A DNA stretch of 64,000 bases from Fragilaria crotonensis (Eukaryota > Bacillariophyta > Fragilariophyceae > Fragilariales > Fragilariaceae): assembly GCA_022925895.1 (NCBI GenBank), contig JAKSYS010000140.1, positions 43,151-107,150 of the forward strand. Reading direction: 5' to 3'. Both the position numbers and the translations under genes were made by a program. A model generated the notes under the pieces. The model searched no databases. It worked only from the letters and a program-made list of their open reading frames with translations, and was not told the DNA's origin. Shown piece by piece: positions 1-10,348 of the stretch. Numbering within the stretch: position 1 is the stretch's first letter; every line of letters begins with the position of its first letter.

Positions 1-1257
1 TTCGAGGCAGGCTACGGTACCATTCTCAGCAGCATTCATGAGTGGCGTCAAACCATCGGCATCGAGAACTGACGAGTCGGCACCGTTCTCCAATAAGAGC
101 TTGATAGCGTCGCATCGTCCTCCGATTGCAGCAGTCATTAGAGCAGTAATTCCATCGGCTCGCACATTACTTGGATCTGCTCCCTTGGCCAACAACTTGG
201 AAATGATTTCAGTCTTGCCTTCGCCTGCAGCCAACCACAGAGCAGTAACCCCTGACTTTGCCGTTTCGTCCACGGTCGCACCACTGGAAAGCAGTAGATC
301 GACGATCTTCGTGTGTCCCATGATACTGGCTTCCATCAAGGCCGTAATTCCATCCTTATCAGCAGCGTTGACGTCTGCACCCTCCTTGAGCAAGAGCTTC
401 ACAATTTCAAAATGGCCACTGGAGGCAGCTGGAATCAGTGCTGTCAATTCATCCCAGTCTCTAACATTAACATCAGTTCCCTCCTTGAGAAGCTGTGAAA
501 CGAGTTTCTTATCTCCATCACTGGCGGCTCCCATCAGACGTGCCGCAGGTGAGCTCATGGCCTTGATGTCACTTTCCGACGCAAATTGCAATTGAAGGGG
601 TGTGTAGGCAACATCTTGATTGTCACAGGATGCCATCGTGGCGCGATTTCCTCCCTGTCGCACCAAACACAACTTTTTTCCTTCGGCACCTTCCGTCAAG
701 ACATAGCCAGTATCCGAATCGCCCAAAATGTTCCATTCCTTGCTGCCGCAATGGCTGCATGATAGGATTCTTGCATCCTGATCTGATTCATTGCAAGTCT
801 TTTTGGATAGGCAGAGGCCGTCATCTTCAGAGGACGCTGGAAGGCCATCGGCTGGGCGCTTGTGAATTTGGTAGGATCCTGCGATTATTGTGTCATAGGT
901 GAGTCAAAGGGTTGAGCAACATTTGTAGCGTGTGCGGTCTATATTCTGTTCCACTTGGAGAGACAAAGAAAGACATACTCTCCGTGAATGGAGTAATGAC
1001 ATGCTGATGGTCATAGATGTGGTTCCGTTCCAGTCAGCGAACCGCGCAGTGCTGTAATTGAACATACCTGGATTTCCGTGACATAAAAAGGGTGTCAATG
1101 CTGCATCGTCGAAAATCTTCTCCTCCTAGACAGAGTGAATCCTTGGGATCTTGAAGGAAAAAGGGTGGTGGTGATTTTTGGTTGTCTTATCAGCTGCCGC
1201 TGCAGCTACTGCAACTCCAGTTGCAAGCATAAGCAACGATGATGACAAGAATTTCAT
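1..1257 (-). CDS. Secreted ankyrin-repeat protein with lectin-like N-terminal segment (3' end cut by window)
   Basis: Three exons fit on the minus strand: 1257-1210, 1125-1068 and 878 to beyond the window start; all borders are GT-AG and phases agree. Exon 1 encodes a short signal peptide (MKFLSSSLLMLATGVA), so the product is probably secreted or enters the endomembrane system. Exon 3 opens with a Cys/Trp-containing stretch (CSHCGSKEWNI, later GKKLCLVRQGG and PLQLQF) that resembles a ricin-B/beta-trefoil repeat; that is inference. From about position 545 down to 1 there are five or more ankyrin repeats with the usual signatures (GHFEIVKLLLKEGADVN, DGITALMEA). Ankyrin repeats mediate protein binding; no catalytic domain is visible. 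The first intron (84 nt) is in frame but carries a TAG at its acceptor, so it must be removed. The C-terminus is missing. Confidence 0.72.
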
Positions 1258-2260
1258 TGTGATGTTCTTAGTGATACTTCCAGGACTGGAGAACAAAGTA
1301 AGCTTTCGAGCGTCGTGCGAAGTGTGAACTACGATAATGGAAAATGCATGAGTTGAAGTTATGTCATAAGCAAGGCAGATGTGAGCTGAGCGAGGAGATC
1401 AAGTGTGCTACAACAGCACAATGCATTCAGAAAACAGACAGCAAAGTCGTGACGACATCACGTGGATCAATATCAAAACGACGACGAACTCGAACTTACC
1501 TGCTCCGGTTGACAAGGTCAAATTGTAGTGTGTCACAACTCCTCTGTTGCAAGTTGCAAAAGATAGTTGTCTTTCCTGGACCTGAAGTACTTCGAGTACG
1601 GAGTAGAAGCGATGCAAGCAGCAAGAAATCGAAAGTGGTGCTCGTGGTGTTGTTGTCGAAACTTTCGGGTCGGTTGCTGTTCCAGATGGAAGTTCGCATT
1701 GCCGTCAGATGTGCGCCGAAAGGGCTAACGGCTACTGTACTGGAGTACCGGCACACATTAATGCTGGAGTTGGCGTACCAGGTATACTCGGAGTGCAGAA
1801 AAGAGGCGCTGCAAGTATGCTCGAGGTATGGAATGAGAGTGCATTAGATATGATACTGCTCGTACCAGTATCATATCCACATTTATATGATGAACTCTGA
1901 GTACGATACTCGCACATAGGACAGTACTCCAGTAAACCAGCTGTACAAGATAATATATATATTCTTCGGATTTGTATGATAGTATCTGTATCACCGCTCG
2001 TGTATCCCATCAAATGTGCGTTGTGTGGTTGTGTGTCGGATCTTTCTGCGCATAGTCCCCCAATATCGCGCGCCGTACTGCCGTCCGTTGGATATCTTCA
2101 GATGGAGAGGGGGTCTTACGCGTTCCGCGTACTCGAGTACCAGGTCTACTCTACTGTTGTGTAAAGAGTGTCGACAGAGGATGGGAAGTAGCGTATGGGC
2201 GATGGGGGAACTCCAGTATTCGGAGTGCATCTATCTAACAAGTCGGAGTTTAAAAAGAAA
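1258..2260. other. Intergenic, GTAC-containing, no supported gene
   Basis: ORFs of up to about 167 codons exist here but have no recognisable domain and overlap on both strands. The stretch 1560-2170 carries repeated GTAC-centred motifs (TACTTCGAGTACGGAGTA, GTACTCGAGTACCAGG). No gene is called. Confidence 0.5.
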
Positions 2261-4704
2261 CTACACCTCCGCAGTGCGATGGATGGAGGCCGCCGCAGCA
2301 TACTCTAAATCAGTTTCATCCCGAACAGTTGCTTCTGTATCTTCATCATCGCTGTCACCCACAACATCCTTGGATGTGATCACTGCCGCTTCCAGTGCCT
2401 CCGCAGCAGCCTTCGCTCGGTCGGATGCGTCAAAGTCCACCAGTTGCAACAAAGGCTGTCGGACTGTTGCCTTGGCAACCCGCATGTCAATATCTTGGCT
2501 CCTCCAGTTCTCACGGAGCTGTTTCATCAACCTTCGCGCCAATGTTTTCGTGTATTTGTCTGGAAACACCGTCGTGTATGCGTTTCCTTTTACTCCTTCT
2601 TCTAGTTGCCGATCCACGTCAACCATCATTTCACTTGCAATCTTGGAACCCAGCAAGGTCGATGCCAGCTTACCATCCAAACACGCGGCCAGCGCCGTGT
2701 TGTAACTAATCACATTGGGCATGACGTTTCGGGATCGCATTCGCTTCAGCCATTCGTAGGCGATCTCAGGGTTCCGATTGCCTTCCAGCGCGCACGCAGC
2801 AATCGCTGTCGTGTACGACACAACGGTCGGTTCCACTTGCTGCTGTAACATGCCAATGATAATGCCCTCACAAGCGGCTACATTGCCCAATTTGGCGAGT
2901 CGCTTCAGAGCAATGTTGAAGGTTATGATGTTGCCGTCAGTTTGGTGGGTATTGCGCATGGCATCCAAGACCAACAGTGTTAGTTCTTGTTCGTCGCAGA
3001 TTTCGCAAGCGTTCACAACGGAATTGAACAAGCGAAGGGGAGGCTTCTCCATCTCTTCAGCTTCAGAAAGCTTGACCTGCAGGAGAAGTAAAAGGAAGTT
3101 AGAATGCAAATCAGCGCAGTCGGACAACCATGTACAGCCGAACAGTAGCATGCACTTACCCAGTCAAGTAGAAGTGATGTAGCTTTTCGACTTTTCTCAT
3201 TCTTGGCACAGCATGTCACAACATTCTTCCATACGGCTGGCGAAGGCTTAAGATTCCGCTGCGTCATCAGCTCCATGACCTTTACGGCAAGTTTCCATTC
3301 ACTTTCTTCTACTGCCTTGTTTATCGCCTTTTTGTGAATCAACATCGCCGCTCGTTGGACAGCTGAGGACGCTGAGGCCACCAGAGCATCTCCCCTATCT
3401 GGTTCACAACCCTTGGCTTGGCTAGCAGCTGTGAAGAGTCGGAGACCCAGACCCATGTTATCCAACTTTTCGGCAGCAATCACTCCCGCTCCTAGCAGGG
3501 AGCGACCGTCCACTGTAGATGCAATATTATCCAACTGATATCCAGCGGCCTTGGCCAATGCCAGGACACTCATGGTCGCCGTAGCATTGTTACTATTAGC
3601 TGTCGCCATGGCGATATCCGCAAAGACTCCCAATGGTGGAGTCATTGATTTATCAACAATCATGAGCCGCAACATGGCCTCGGCTTCCGTAATGTCTCCA
3701 GATTTTGCCAAAACAGTTGCAACTCGACCATAGGTTTCTTCCTCAATCACATCCGCTCCGGCAGCCGCGCCTGATGCAGCCATCATGGCCAGGGCGCAAT
3801 CGATACCACCACAATCATCATGAGTTCCGTCCGGACCATCTCCCAAACTGTTGAGAATGCAATAATTGATCACATCCTTGGGAATCGTGTATCCATTATC
3901 CGACATCTCTTCCATAATCTTGCGAGCTGGTTCGGACGCACGAGCACCATTCAAACGATCGGCCATGCAGGCTCGGAGTGTGACCAAATAGAAGTCTTCC
4001 GGGATGACACGATCGCCTTGGTTTGCAAACTTCTTTCGAAGTTGTTTGAGTTTGCGCGTTGCAACCTTCCAGTGGTTGATTTGGGCCTTTTGTGTAATTT
4101 CAGCCACCATTTCATCAAAGTCCACGTTCGAGTTTGACGCATCTACGAACGAAATACCTTTCGCAGCGGCCTATGCAGGTGGTATGCAACGAAAGTTTGG
4201 GTATATTTGTGTGAGAGAGGGACACAGAAAAGGCAAGAATCACATTGTGAGCCACTTCCTGACCCAGAACAGTTTGAACATGATCGTATTGTGGACCTGC
4301 GGACGTACCTGAGCCACTTGTTCATCAGCGCAAACACCAATCGCCTTGTCACCATCAATGACACACTCTCCACCAAATGCCTCATGAAGCCTGGCCTGGA
4401 GAACAGCCGTTGTTCCCAAGGTATCCAAATTGCGAGCTTTGAGATGCTTTTGCAGTTTTCGATAGGTCAATTTCTGAATTTCCTTCCATTCCAACGTAGC
4501 GTCCTTGATGTTATCAGTCTCATCGGGTGATATAGTTTCCGTCTCAGGTGCGGATGTGGTGCTAGCAGTGACTGCAAGTCTGTTCACGGCTTGACCGTGA
4601 AACACCGACGTTGCTGTAATGCCTCGACGTGGAGAGGTGAACGCAATCGAATTGCGTGCCAGCGTAGCCAGCAGCAAGGTGGCAGCCGCATAAGAAATTC
4701 TCAT
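2261..4704 (-). CDS. Organelle-targeted SAP-PPR RNA-binding protein
   Basis: Exons 4704-4309, 4170-3160 and 3076-2261 join in phase 0 at GTACGT/TAG and GTAAGT/CAG introns, giving about 740 aa. The N-terminus (MRISYAAATLLLATLARNS then IAFTSPRR) looks like a bipartite plastid presequence: signal peptide, then a Phe at the cleavage site. Residues about 75-120 form a SAP motif (LTYRKLQKHLKARNLDTLG...). The rest is helical, and the third exon has typical pentatricopeptide units (FNSVVNACE, ITFNIALKRLAKLGN, VVSYTTAIAACALEGN, VISYNTALAACLDG). PPR tracts bind single-stranded RNA; SAP binds nucleic acid. The pair suggests organellar, probably plastid, RNA or nucleoid metabolism. Identity of the family is firm; target and exact role are unknown. 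Confidence 0.85.
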
Positions 4705-5912
4705 TGTATCTTGTCAGTCGTCAGGTCAGGTTTCCGTGGATCAAATTTGTTCTTTTGCGACTCTCTACCACCAGTGTGAACAAAGATGAAGTAGTGTATG
4801 TGCGTATCTTTTGAAGATATGTTCCAGGTGAGTGAGAAGTAAAACTCGTTTGGTAGACGCTTCGCAGTAGTAGTAGAAATGTTATATGCAGCAGGAGGAA
4901 CTAATCTCGAACTTCGTCAGGAGCATTTGCGAACGCATGCGTCGCCTTGCTTATGGACTGCTGAAATGCTGATTCGAGTGTGTGATGCCAGTCAGAAAAC
5001 CAGAATGAGCTGTTCTGTTACGCAGTGTCTGTCGAGTGTCGTGACTTCGCAGGATGGGTCACAAGTACGTCTGATACTCCCGCAAACGCGTACGTGGCAT
5101 TTCGGATGTCAGTACGTACAGTACGATGTACTGGAATACCTGGTAGCAACGGTACGATAGTGAGCAGTGACGGAAGCAGTAGTACTCATATTATAAGCCG
5201 ACGACGTCCTTTATGTCGTCTCTGCTGCCGAAGTAGATGTGATCGATATTTTTCTTGATTGTCTGGAAAGAAAAAGGCGGTATTACGTGTACCAAACTCT
5301 CCATATCAGCGTCCTTCGTCGTTCGCCCCTATCGTACATGGGTACTGCGCACGCGGAGCACCGAGCTCCGAGTACTCGAATACTCCGAGTACAGTACACA
5401 GTACAACCCAAGTACAAGTACTGGTACCAGGTACCGGAATTAAAATGTGTATGCATAATGCATACGCTACCGGTAGTGTTCTAGTAGCTTCGGTAGTAGT
5501 AAGTAGTAGCGGTACGCCGAGTATTATACTGGATCTAGTGCACAAAAACAATCAGTACTTGTACCTGTACTAGAGTACCATGCCCTGCTACGTGTATAAC
5601 CATCGACATCTCCTTCGCGAGGTCAGCATCACTCCTCGACCTGCACAGTATTGCGCCATCCGTTGTGATACAGGTAGAATGAAATCGATCAGGCACTGTA
5701 ATCATGGCCGTCAGGAGCCATCTACTTAGCATTTGTACAAACGCTAGCTGGAGTAAATAGAACGTCCAAATAATCTATCTTAGGTTCATGTTCATCGTCA
5801 GTAGACCTAAATATTCTTGAACTGATGGCAGATCCCAATGCATAGATAGACAATTCGTTTTGCCTAAGCATTATTCATCAGCCTAACGCCCAGACTCAAA
5901 TAAGATATTCCT
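4705..5912. repeat. Intergenic GTAC-palindrome-rich tract
   Basis: No gene is supported. Between about 5065 and 5580 GTAC occurs again and again inside short palindromes (GGTACC, AGTACT, GAGTACTCG, CAAGTACTGGTACCAGGTAC). ORFs on both strands through this tract are by-products of the repeat. Confidence 0.6.
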
Positions 5913-6572
5913 TCACGCCCCATCGGGTCTCAGACGACAATCTGTGTTCTTGACAGACGAAGGATCTGTGTTGGCGTGACAGCCGGACCACAGGACGACA
6001 ATAACGCATTCGCCATCATCCTTGGTTGTAAAGCTTTGATGCACACTGCCAATCTCGTTCACCAAACATTCACCCTCGTCCACATGCAGGTGTTCAAACA
6101 ATTGCGTTGCGGCGATTTCAGGTCCTGTCGGGTTCTCGCCAGTCAATTTCTCCGGTGGCACGTGGAACGCCCATCTGAATTCGTGCAAACTTCCCTTGAG
6201 AGTACATTCAAACTCGATGGCAGTATGTGCGTGAATTTTAAAATACCGACCAGGTGGTAGCAGCATGATTTGCAGGCGGAGTTTACGGCCATTGCTCAAG
6301 CCAGTTTCTAGATAGTCGTCGAGCTGTGCTTTCGCATCGTCGGATTTCTCCGCAAAGCTGGCTTTCAGGGCTTGAAACCAAGCATCATCAAAGGATTTTT
6401 CGAGCCCAGGCGTAACGATTATTCCTGTCGAGTTGGCGCACTCGTTAATTACGAAACTCACGGATGGGAATGACTGTGGATTGTCTACTTCGTGAGCTGG
6501 ACCCACGAAGATCTCATCACGATTAATGTTTGCGTTGACTGATGACCAGTACTGTTTGAGAGAACGATCCAT
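5913..6572 (-). CDS. Cupin-fold protein
   Basis: Single exon of 219 aa from ATG at 6572. An upstream in-frame extension to 6728 is low-complexity and runs toward GTAC repeats, so the internal Met is preferred. Residues about 114-133 match cupin motif 1, G(X)5HXH(X)3E(X)6G, in the string GRYFKIHAHTAIEFECTLKG, which supplies two His and a Glu for metal binding. A second-motif His is in NEIGSVHQSF. Single-domain cupins of this sort bind Fe, Mn or Zn and may be dioxygenases, isomerases or sensors; the substrate cannot be told. No targeting peptide is evident with this start. Confidence 0.68.
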   Translation of the reverse strand: MDRSLKQYWSSVNANINRDEIFVGPAHEVDNPQSFPSVSFVINECANSTGIIVTPGLEKSFDDAWFQALKASFAEKSDDAKAQLDDYLETGLSNGRKLRLQIMLLPPGRYFKIHAHTAIEFECTLKGSLHEFRWAFHVPPEKLTGENPTGPEIAATQLFEHLHVDEGECLVNEIGSVHQSFTTKDDGECVIVVLWSGCHANTDPSSVKNTDCRLRPDGA

Positions 6573-7019
6573 GGTTGAATGATAAGAAGGACTCTCTTGA
6601 TGTCTTCGGCGTCTGTATCCGGGCTTCTGGAAAGGTTGTGTTGATGCGGTGGGCGATGCCGTGAGTCGTGAGTTACGCGATGAACACGGAAAGCTGTGGA
6701 CATAAATACCGGTGGTACAGTATGTCACTGCATACCGAGTACTAGTATTGAGTCCTACCGGTAGTACAGTTCACAATCGTAGTAGTACATGTAGTCCGAG
6801 TACCCAAAATACAAAGCGGCGGTCGGCGGGCGGGGTGGTGAAGAGAAAAACCTATGAATCCATACTCTCTATGCATATGCAATGTCGTGTACACAATACA
6901 CGGCCGATTCAGTTTTTTGCTTTTAAAAATCCACTAGTAGAGACTAGACTACAGTAGACACGTTAACTTGTGACCGGATATAGAATCAATAAAAGTTGCG
7001 TGCGGCTTAGAAAGCCGCC
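6573..7019. other. Intergenic between cupin gene and permuted tRNA
   Basis: Contains GTAC-type repeats at about 6715-6800 and nothing coding. The minus strand at 6995-7019, just after the tRNA terminator run, can fold into a GC-rich hairpin (GGCGGCTT/AAGCCGC). Confidence 0.45.
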
Positions 7020-7024
7020 AAAAA
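7020..7024 (-). terminator. Pol III T-run terminator of the permuted tRNA
   Basis: Five consecutive T on the minus strand start immediately after the outer BHB helix strand (GCTCC, 7029-7025). A run of four or more T is the standard RNA polymerase III stop. Its position defines the transcript end beyond the 5' half, as expected if the 5' half is transcribed last. Confidence 0.7.
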
Positions 7025-7030
7025 GGAGCG

Positions 7031-7118
7031 CCGTAGTCAGGCGCCTTGCCGTTGGGCCAACAGGTCGAAAGATGCAGTGCTGAAACCTGCCCGGGATTCG
7101 AACCCGGAATCTCCTGAT
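7031..7118 (-). tRNA. Circularly permuted tRNA-Arg(ACG): 3' half upstream of 5' half
   Basis: On the minus strand the order is 3' half (7118-7083), a 16-nt linker (7082-7067), then 5' half (7066-7031). Joining the 5' half to the 3' half gives a complete 72-nt cloverleaf plus no encoded CCA. Acceptor is GACCTGT/GCAGGTT (7 pairs, two of them G-U), D arm GCC/GGC, anticodon stem CCTGA/TCAGG (perfect), loop CTACGGA with anticodon ACG, variable loop AGATT, T arm CCGGG/CCCGG around TTCGAAT. The body matches eukaryotic tRNA-Arg (A box TGGCCCAACGG, B box GGTTCGAATCC). The break falls between positions 37 and 38, the canonical intron site. Flanks GGAGC-ACA-GCC (leader) and GGC-GCTCC (trailer) pair into a bulge-helix-bulge-like structure. 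No second 5' half lies upstream and no 3' half downstream, so this is not a tandem pair. Known permuted tRNAs (Cyanidioschyzon, prasinophytes) mature through a circular intermediate. Confidence 0.9.
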
Positions 7119-7129
7119 GGCTGTGCTCC
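7119..7129 (-). other. Leader strand of the BHB splice motif
   Basis: On the minus strand this reads GGAGC (7129-7125), ACA (7124-7122), GCC (7121-7119), directly before A38 of the 3' half. It pairs with GGC (7032-7030) and GCTCC (7029-7025) after the 5' half. The five-pair outer helix and three-pair inner helix next to the anticodon stem make a BHB-like target for tRNA-splicing endonuclease. The upstream bulge is three nt; the downstream one is four, so the motif is slightly relaxed. Confidence 0.75.
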
Positions 7130-7151
7130 ATGAAGTTGAAGGTGTCATCAA

Positions 7152-7159
7152 AATATATA
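7152..7159 (-). promoter_or_regulatory. TATA-like element upstream of permuted tRNA
   Basis: The minus strand carries TTATATATTTT centred about 35 nt before the start of the 3' half. Plant-type and algal tRNA genes often use such AT-rich upstream elements to position Pol III, which would be useful here because the internal A and B boxes are in reversed order. Confidence 0.4.
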
Positions 7160-7279
7160 ATTCCTACCAATTATTGATTCCAGTCATTTCTTCTGACGCA
7201 AAAGACTCCCTTCGGCACTTCTTTTATCCAAAAAATCCAACCCGACAAAATTGGTCGACAGCATCACCGACCACTGTAA

Positions 7280-8722
7280 ATGGGACGGGGCAACAAGATT
7301 GCGCACAACGCATCGTTGTTCGTTGTCGTGATAGTGACAGCATTCATAAGTCATGTTGTGACGCTTTCTATGATGCCTCCAGTAGGAACAATGAGTGTGC
7401 CGGATCACATGATCACGTATCACAAGCTCACATTGCGAGGACGGCCGAGGAACAAGACGGTCGTGTCCACAAAACCACCCACGCTGTCCGCAGTGGCGCA
7501 ACTATTGGCTGGAATATCGACTGATAAACCATTAGTACCAATTGCAAGGACATTGCCGGCGAAGAAGGTGGCTGATCCCGTCGTGAAAACTGATCCAATC
7601 CCGCTCACGTCGGCTTCAAGTGTTGGCTCACAGCTTTCCATTGGATCATCCAAGACAAAAACGAACCATCCAAAGTCTGTTGGTCCGGGATCACAAAGGA
7701 AAAAATCAATAAGTTCGTCGAGCAAGCCAATCGATGATAAGGTTCAGGCAGACTCCCCGGTGTTGCCATTAACTAAGAAGAACGACAGTCCTTCCGATGC
7801 CAAGAGATCGCAACAACGAAAATCGATCAGTTTATGGGGGAAACCGAGGGATAAAAATCTCATTGCAAATGCTACCACAACGAAATCCCCACCTGAAAAG
7901 GTCAAGCTCACGCCGAGTCATGTCGCTGCTGTTAATTCGACCCAAAAAACACTAGTCCTTACCCAAGCTGCTCCGAAGCAGCAGGACAAAGCTAGACTCG
8001 AGATGAAGGTGGCCGCACTTGGAGAATCCAAGTGGATCGACAACAACTGGCACCCTCCTCCAGGTGGTACACTGTACGATCTACAAGGACTTAAAAGGTG
8101 TTTGGAAGGTTCAATATATTGTGGTTGGGAGATGACGCGTTTCGTTACACGTACAGCACCCTGTTGAGAGTATTGCAAGCCAAGGGACCCGACTTGAGCA
8201 CTGTGTTCATGAAACGATTGAAGATTAAACCCTGTACCACTGACGACTCGCTTGCGGCTTGTGCAGACTACCATGGTGTCAGTCTGGACTATGCAGTTGT
8301 GAATTGCTTTATGGAAATGCGACACTTGATTTTGAATCGAAATGTTTCCAAATACACAGTGGTAGTTGTCGACTTTGGTCAACAAGAAATGCTTGACAAT
8401 TGTCCCTTTGTGATAAGTAACAAGCAAAAGATGTTTGTCGATGTTTCGCAACGAATACAAGCGTTACCAACACATGTTGCTTGGACCACCTTGGCGTGGG
8501 CGGATCCCGAGGCTGTTGACATTAATCACAAGGTCATGGATTCCTTTAAAAAGTGGTGCCAGTAATGTTACAGTGTTCGATTACGGAGCCGGCATGCATC
8601 AGCGGGAGAAAGATGTTCACGTGAACTTGAACATGAAGAAGGTTGATTACAGTGAACCTGCAAGACTAGCGTACATCCAAATGCTGGCGAACCACTTGAC
8701 TCAGTATTCTCCAGACCCGTGA
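7280..8722 (+). CDS. Type II membrane protein with SGNH/PC-esterase-like domain (two frame breaks)
   Basis: About 480 aa spread over three frames: 7280 to about 8110, about 8100-8560, and about 8555-8722. The start encodes a short cytosolic tail and one TM segment (residues about 12-32), followed by a Ser/Lys/Pro-rich stalk of about 200 aa. The luminal domain begins near LKRCLEG and has NILWLGDDAF, YTVVVVDFGQ and HVAWTTLAWADP, resembling the GDS-like and later blocks of the PC-esterase/SGNH acyltransferase fold, though the expected GDS Ser is replaced (GDD). The net length is a multiple of three, so one lost and one gained base would restore a single frame. Likely a Golgi enzyme acting on glycans, by analogy only. 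No other gene overlaps convincingly. Confidence 0.55.
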
Positions 8723-8941
8723 CGCACCTCATGACATTCAGAGATGAAGGCCTTGGGAGCAACAGACCGAGAAACCTATCAGTCATGGCAAGAAACTGTA
8801 GGACGCATACTCCGTAGTCATCATTTGACGATACAGTGCACTGCTTGACGATCCCGTGTATGTGTACCCACAGTCCCACAGTGTGATTCAGAGGTCGTGC
8901 TTTAGTCACATTATCTAGAAAAGCCAACAGTCTGAATCCGT

Positions 8942-10177
8942 TCAACGATTATCCGGACCTTTCTGCTTCACGAGGGGTTGGAGATGCTTCATCCACGCCT
9001 CATCCTGTGCTGGAGTCAATGTTAAGGCACGCATGCTCTCTGGTAGCACGGACTCGGCAGTAATTTGGCCATTTGCCACTCCACACTCCCGATGAATTGT
9101 TCCATTTTCATTTTCATCATAGCAACCTGGTTCTCCCATGAGGTGAGTGTGCTGTGGTGAGGCCGCAACTGCGGGGTTGACAAAAACTTGAGCTCTCAAC
9201 CACAGATGCTGAGCATTGAGTTCGACACCGTTCGGAGCAAAACCAGTCTCTTGACTTGCAATCTGGCGAATCGTTTCGGACAACGTTGGTGAATAGATGA
9301 ACCCAAACATGGTAAACTTGTCAATCCAATAGTCATCATCGTGTACTTCGACATGGTGATGTCCTCCCCATTCAGAATGGGTTACAATAACAAGAGCTGC
9401 TTTTCGAAAAGCAGGCAGATAGTTTTTCTGAAAATTGCGTCCAACCTTGCAAGTCATGTAGAGTAGTATTGCACCAGGTATATCATACAAACCGGGATAA
9501 ACAGGCGTAAGGCGTGTGAGGAACAAGGTGAAGCATTCTTAGGAAATTCGCAAATTGGAGGTTGAGAGAACGATTATAGCAATACTCACATGTTCCAGAA
9601 ATTCAACACACCAGACAGCGTCGTAAGTCTTTTCGGGCCACCAAGGTCCTCGTGAGAAATCATGCTCCACAATGAGCCCATTCGTAGTAGGATCAGGCAG
9701 TACTGTGTTTTCAACAGCATCGTGTGAACCCTCAACGCACAGCACGTCCACTCCATGAAAGTAGAACCAACTCGTGCTAATGCCTCGACCACATCCCACA
9801 TCGAGGACCGAGTGAACTCCCAGGTATGTCACCATCCACTTCCAAACTGCGGGACTGACTCCCTGTTCGTCGAGGTCTGTGAATCCCCCCAAATGTGGCT
9901 TGTCACCAACTCCTCCATAAATTTCATCGGCCTGAGCCTTGGTCTTTGGTACTCTTATCGATGGCAGCGCAATAGCTTTTCCAGTTGGAGGCGACAGAAT
10001 GAATTCACTCCGTGGCATTGAAGCCAAGAGATCATACTGCTGTTGAAAGCTGACGCTTGTATCAATTCGATTTTGCATGAGGTTTAGTACAAATATAGAA
10101 ATGAGGAGAATGACACATATCCAAACTCTCAACGTTGATGTGCATCTCGGACTTGTCGTCCTTTTCTTCGTCAACAT
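8942..10177 (-). CDS. Membrane-anchored SAM-dependent methyltransferase
   Basis: Exons 10177-9590 and 9445-8942 join in phase 0 (GTGAGT donor, CTTGCAAG acceptor), giving 363 aa; the join restores EFLEHVGRNF. The start chosen is MLTKKRTT, because upstream codons run into GTAC repeats. One TM segment (VWICVILLISIFVLNLM) near the N-terminus makes it a type II protein. Motif I is VLDVGCGRGIS with the acidic end of beta-2 in VLCVEGS, and the post-motif YDAVWCVEFLEHV is typical of class I methyltransferases. A His-rich stretch, GGHHHVEVHDDDYW, follows, as seen in small-molecule or glycan methyltransferases of algae and giant viruses. Substrate unknown; Golgi or ER location is inferred. Confidence 0.78.
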
Positions 10178-10348
10178 CGTCAGATACGGGTATGCATAGT
10201 CTGTAGGTGTGGATTCCCAAGCGGCACCTGGTACTCGTACTCGTATCATACAAGGTACTAGTACCTGGTACTGTATGCATATGACATACAGTACAAGTAT
10301 TACAGTTCCTTTCGCGTATCCTCCGAGCTCCGAGTCTCCGAGTACTTA
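10178..10348. repeat. GTAC-rich intergenic tract flanking a transposon
   Basis: Dense GTAC palindromes (TACTCGTACTCGTATCA, GGTACTAGTACCTGGTACTG) run from 10227 to 10345 and end at the TTA target duplication of the adjacent element. Confidence 0.6.

Noticed and set aside
38-595. 185-codon plus-strand ORF
   Set aside because: It is the antisense of the ankyrin repeats; the minus strand gives clear repeat signatures.
1344-1847. 167-codon plus-strand ORF
   Set aside because: No domain, overlapped by other frames and running into GTAC repeats.
7031-7118. Reading the tRNA-like halves as two separate broken tRNA pseudogenes
   Set aside because: The halves are exactly complementary in acceptor and anticodon stems, share a BHB-like flank and a T5 stop, which chance fragments would not.
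7184-7501. Minus-strand ORF over the start of the membrane protein gene
   Set aside because: Antisense shadow; the plus frame has a TM segment and continues into a domain.
9539-9589. C-terminal codons after EFLEHV in the unspliced methyltransferase frame
   Set aside because: A GTGAGT donor and CTTGCAAG acceptor rejoin EFLEHV to VGRNF, restoring the family sequence.
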